From: UBA4744 sp963723165
Lineage (GTDB): Bacteria; Actinomycetota; Acidimicrobiia; Spongiisociales; UBA4744
DNA length: 64,000 bases
NCBI GenBank assembly: GCA_963723165.1
Contig: CAVRPP010000002.1
Location: 62,001-126,000 of the forward strand
Reading direction: 5' to 3'
This document shows positions 61,340-64,000 of the stretch, piece by piece. The stretch's first letter is position 1; every line of letters begins with the position of its first letter. A model generated the notes under the pieces. That model did no database searches. It saw nothing but the letters and a program-made list of their open reading frames with translations, and was not told where the DNA came from. The translations under genes and the position numbers were made by a program.

Positions 61340-61397
61340 TTGATAGTGGATTAAATCCCGAACGTCAAGTTGCAACATGAACGTCAAGTACTAAAGT
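61340..61397. promoter_or_regulatory. divergent promoters with direct repeats between narK and the Rrf2 regulator
   Basis: GAACGTCAAGT occurs twice (61360-61370 and 61379-61389), 19 nt apart. On the minus strand the first copy supplies TTGACG of a TTGACG-17-TATCAA promoter toward narK. On the plus strand TTGCAA (61370-61375), 16 nt, TAAAGT (61392-61397) precedes the regulator ATG by 7 nt. The repeats are likely operator half-sites for a regulator acting on both genes. Confidence 0.5.
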
Positions 61398-61404
61398 GCA
61401 GGTT

Positions 61405-61911
61405 ATGCAGCCGTCTCTCGGACGCAGGGGTGACTACTCGGTGCGGGCGGTCCTCGACCTCGCCCGTCACCACGATGAGCGGCGCAAATCACGAGAGATC
61501 GCCGGGGAGATGGACATCCCGGCCCGGTACCTCACCCAGATCCTCGCCAATCTCGTCCAGCACGGCCTGCTCGATGCGGTAGCCGGACCCACCGGGGGTT
61601 ACACCCTGGCCCGGCCACCCGAGAACATCTCCCTGCTCGAGGTAGTCGAGGCGGCGGAGGGTCGCATCAAGCTCGAGCAATGTGTCCTGCGCAGCGGTCC
61701 CTGCACCTGGGAGGAAACCTGCCCGGTGCACATCCCCTGGGCCCGGGCCCAGAACGCGCTGGCCGAGCAACTGGCATCCACGAGCTTCGCCGACCTGGTG
61801 AAAAGCGCGGCCGAAATCGACGCCGGCACCTACGTCATTCCGGCCGACACGCCTTCGCACGCCATGCTCACCCCTCGCCTCCGGCGGCCGGACCAAGGGA
61901 GAAAGCGTTGA
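61405..61911 (+). CDS. Rrf2-family iron-sulfur transcriptional regulator
   Basis: The product of 168 residues has the Rrf2 winged helix (YSVRAVLDLARHHDERRKSREIAGEMDIPARYLTQILANLVQHGLL, then GPTGGYTLARPPENISLLEVVEA). The three cluster cysteines are in QCVLRSGPCTWEETC. NsrR- and IscR-like regulators use such a cluster to sense nitric oxide, oxygen or cluster status. Between narK and narG, control of nitrate respiration is the obvious inference. ATG at 61405 has TAAAGT 7 nt upstream and no Shine-Dalgarno, so it is probably leaderless; a GTG at 61396 is in frame. Confidence 0.88.
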   Translation: MQPSLGRRGDYSVRAVLDLARHHDERRKSREIAGEMDIPARYLTQILANLVQHGLLDAVAGPTGGYTLARPPENISLLEVVEAAEGRIKLEQCVLRSGPCTWEETCPVHIPWARAQNALAEQLASTSFADLVKSAAEIDAGTYVIPADTPSHAMLTPRLRRPDQGRKR

Positions 61912-61982
61912 TCCGACCGGATGGGAAGCACCAAGACTTTCACATACCCGGGTTCTACTGGAACTGAGGAAGGGGAAACCGT

Positions 61983-62777
61983 ATGAGACGGTTGATGCAG
62001 GCGGCGCTGGTTCTGGGAGCGATGGGGGTCGGTCTGTGGCTACCGCCGACGGTCGGTGCTCAAGAGGGTCCCGACGGGCGGGAGGTCTACCTGGCCAACT
62101 GCGCCGCCTGCCACCAGGGGACCGGCACCGGTGTGCCGGGATCGTTCCCCCCGCTGGCGGACAACCCGAACATCCAGGACACCGCCTATGTAGGAACCGT
62201 GATCCGGGAAGGGAAATCCGGTCCGATCGACGTCAACGGAGTCACCTACGACGGGCAGATGCCCGCCCAGGCGCAGCTCACCGATGCCGAGATCGACGCG
62301 GTGATCGCCTACATCCAGGCCGGAGTCTTCGTCCCGGCCGACACCGCTCCGGTGGGTGAAGGCGGAGCCGCGGTCGGCGAGAAGCTCTTCATCGGCCGGG
62401 TCGGGCTCGAGAACGGGGGACCCGCCTGTCATGCCTGCCACTCCGCCGGCACCTACACCAACCTGGGCGGACCGACCCTCGGACCGGACCTGACCGACTT
62501 GACGGCCAGGTACGGAGGCACCGAAGCGGTCGCCTCGGCGCTGGCCACCCCGCCGTCGGCCACCATGCAGCCGATCTTCGAGAACAAAGCGCTGACCGAT
62601 CAAGAACGCGCCGATCTGGCCGCCTTCTTCGGCTCCCTGACATCTCGCACCCTGGTCCAGGTCGATCTGTTGTGGATCCTCGGTCTGGTCGGCGCCGCCC
62701 TGCTGGTCGGCCTGATGTTCGTTTTCCCCAAGCGCAATCGCATCAACTACCTCCGCCAACTGAGGAGCAGATCATGA
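61983..62777 (+). CDS. membrane-anchored two-haem cytochrome c of the nitrate reductase operon
   Basis: The product of 264 residues has a signal peptide (LWLPPTVGAQEG), two haem sites (CAACH and CHACH) and a C-terminal helix with a basic tail (LLVGLMFVFPKRNRINYLRQLRSRS). Its stop overlaps the narG start (ATGA). In Thermus the nar operon also begins with a diheme cytochrome gene, narC, so a similar role as electron donor or coupling subunit is plausible. It could link the cytochrome bc complex to nitrate reductase. Confidence 0.85.
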   Translation: MRRLMQAALVLGAMGVGLWLPPTVGAQEGPDGREVYLANCAACHQGTGTGVPGSFPPLADNPNIQDTAYVGTVIREGKSGPIDVNGVTYDGQMPAQAQLTDAEIDAVIAYIQAGVFVPADTAPVGEGGAAVGEKLFIGRVGLENGGPACHACHSAGTYTNLGGPTLGPDLTDLTARYGGTEAVASALATPPSATMQPIFENKALTDQERADLAAFFGSLTSRTLVQVDLLWILGLVGAALLVGLMFVFPKRNRINYLRQLRSRS

Positions 62778-64000
62778 GTGACTGGATCAAGGACACCGAG
62801 GCGCCCGCCGAGCGGCGCTGGGAGGAGTTCTACCGCAACCGGTTCCAGCACGACAAACGAGTCAGGACCACCCACGGGGTCAACTGCACCGGATCTTGCT
62901 CGTGGGAGGTGTTTGTCAAGGACGGCATCGTCACCTGGGAACTTCAGGCCACGGACTATCCGCAACTCGAAGACGGCCTGCCCCCCTACGAACCGCGCGG
63001 CTGCCAGCGTGGTATCAGTTTCTCGTGGTATCTCTACAGCCCGATCCGGGTCAAGTTCCCGTATGTGCGCGGAGCGCTGCTCGACCTGTGGCGTGACGCA
63101 CTCGCCGAGCATCCGGATCCGGTTGACGCCTGGGCCTCCATCCAGAACGATCCCGACAAGCGGTCCCGCTACCAGCGGGCGCGCGGCAAAGGCGGGTTCC
63201 GGCGGGTCCGCTGGGACGAAGCCCTCGAGATAGCCGCCGCATCGACGGTGCACACCACCAAGCAGCACGGACCGGACCGGGTTGCCGGGTTCTCACCGAT
63301 CCCGGCCATGTCGCAAATCTCCTACGCCGCCGGCAGCAGGTTCCTATCGCTGCTGGGCGGGGTGGTCATGAGCTTCTACGACTGGTACTGCGACCTGCCG
63401 CCCGCTTCGCCGGAGGTCTGGGGGGAACAGACCGACGTGCACGAATCCGCCGACTGGTACAACTCCCGCTTCGTGGCAGTCATGGGCGCCAACCTCAACA
63501 TGACCCGCACTCCCGACTGTCACTTCATCAGCGAGGTGCGCCACGCCGGCGCCAAGCTGACCGTCTTCAGCCCGGACTTCTCGCAGGTCGCCAAATACGC
63601 AGACTGGTGGATACCCGCCCATCCGGGCCAGGACACCGCCTTCTGGATGGCCGTCGATCACGTGATCCTCAAAGAGAGCTACGTCGACCGCCAGGTCCCC
63701 TACTTCCAGCAGTACACCCGGCAGTTCACCGATCTGCCGTTCCTGGTTGAGATCGACGGGAACCGGCCCGGCAAGATGCTGCGGGCCAACCGGGTCGACG
63801 AGTACGCCGACACCGAGCACGGCGACTGGAAGCTGCTCTGGTGGGACCACACCTCGGGCCGTCCCCGCATGCCGAAAGGGACTATCGGCTACCGGTGGGC
63901 CGAACAGGACAAAGGCAAGTGGAACCTCGAACTCCGCGATGGGAAGACCGGCGAAGACCTTGATCCGGAACTCACGTTTGCCCAGGAGTACGAGGAAACG
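62774..64000 (+). CDS. narG: respiratory nitrate reductase alpha subunit, N-terminal part (cut by window edge)
   Basis: The visible 409 residues match the start of NarG. The FS0 cluster ligands are H34, C38, C42 and C77 (THGVNCTGSCSW and RGCQRG). Asp248 in TRTPDCHF corresponds to the molybdenum-ligating aspartate of E. coli NarG. RVAGFSPIPAMSQISYAAGSRFLSLLGG and SFYDWYCDLPPASPEVWGEQTDVHESADWYNS match closely. There is no twin-arginine signal, so the enzyme should face the cytoplasm. The gene overlaps the cytochrome c gene, and narHJI are expected beyond the edge. Confidence 0.95.
   Translation, partial: MSDWIKDTEAPAERRWEEFYRNRFQHDKRVRTTHGVNCTGSCSWEVFVKDGIVTWELQATDYPQLEDGLPPYEPRGCQRGISFSWYLYSPIRVKFPYVRGALLDLWRDALAEHPDPVDAWASIQNDPDKRSRYQRARGKGGFRRVRWDEALEIAAASTVHTTKQHGPDRVAGFSPIPAMSQISYAAGSRFLSLLGGVVMSFYDWYCDLPPASPEVWGEQTDVHESADWYNSRFVAVMGANLNMTRTPDCHFISEVRHAGAKLTVFSPDFSQVAKYADWWIPAHPGQDTAFWMAVDHVILKESYVDRQVPYFQQYTRQFTDLPFLVEIDGNRPGKMLRANRVDEYADTEHGDWKLLWWDHTSGRPRMPKGTIGYRWAEQDKGKWNLELRDGKTGEDLDPELTFAQEYEET

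Overview
The window is GC-rich (roughly 60-65% by eye) and densely coding. It most likely comes from an actinobacterium, possibly a deep-branching Acidimicrobiia-like lineage. The phylum call rests on two 13E12-type DUF222/HNH genes with actinobacterial LexA boxes, many genes with a TANNNT -10 element 6-8 nt before the start codon (leaderless layout), a Rex repressor, an actinobacterial-style cyclase/ATPase/TPR protein, and a complete 14-gene complex I operon. The class is inference. No rRNA, tRNA, CRISPR array or complete insertion sequence was found.

Respiration dominates. At the left edge is the start of a cbb3-type haem-copper oxidase subunit I (minus strand). Positions 5099-11101 hold a six-gene cluster for an unusual quinol:cytochrome c oxidoreductase: a membrane protein, a two-cluster ferredoxin, a split (b6f-like) cytochrome b whose second half carries repeated helical motifs on Pro-Ala linkers, a Rieske protein, a long two-haem cytochrome c, and a small membrane protein. 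Rex follows on the opposite strand. Positions 18126-32969 hold nuoABCDEFGHIJKLMN in canonical order. The right end (56085-64000) is a nitrate respiration locus: two NarK transporters, an Rrf2-type regulator, a two-haem cytochrome c and the start of narG. moaA (51159-52169) can supply the molybdenum cofactor pathway.

Between these blocks lie smaller modules. They include an ABC exporter (3234-4897), a rhodanese lipoprotein behind a CsoR/CstR-like operator (11834-12299), a geranylgeranyl-reductase-type flavoprotein, and a salvage-like minus-strand operon (amidohydrolase, nicotinamidase, GNAT, phosphotransferase). Further on are a bactofilin-like membrane protein, a giant cyclase/ATPase/TPR protein, an ArsR-SRPBCC fusion with its own operator, a sigma/anti-sigma/MscS-like operon, a CGNR zinc-finger regulator, a broken ~1700-residue secreted protein (44248-49352), a tandem DsbA-like lipoprotein, GtrA, a methyltransferase and an MFS-cNMP fusion.

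Single-base frameshifts interrupt many genes that should be essential or are otherwise perfectly conserved (nuoC, nuoN, cytochrome b, cytochrome c, geranylgeranyl reductase, the phosphotransferase, the cyclase). These look like assembly indels rather than decay. The large secreted-protein gene has about twelve and may be a true pseudogene.

The items most worth a second look are the SOS boxes that contain the start codons of both HNH genes, the unusual cytochrome bc complex with repeated docking-like motifs, the window-wide leaderless promoter pattern, and CCAGNNN heptad arrays between genes.
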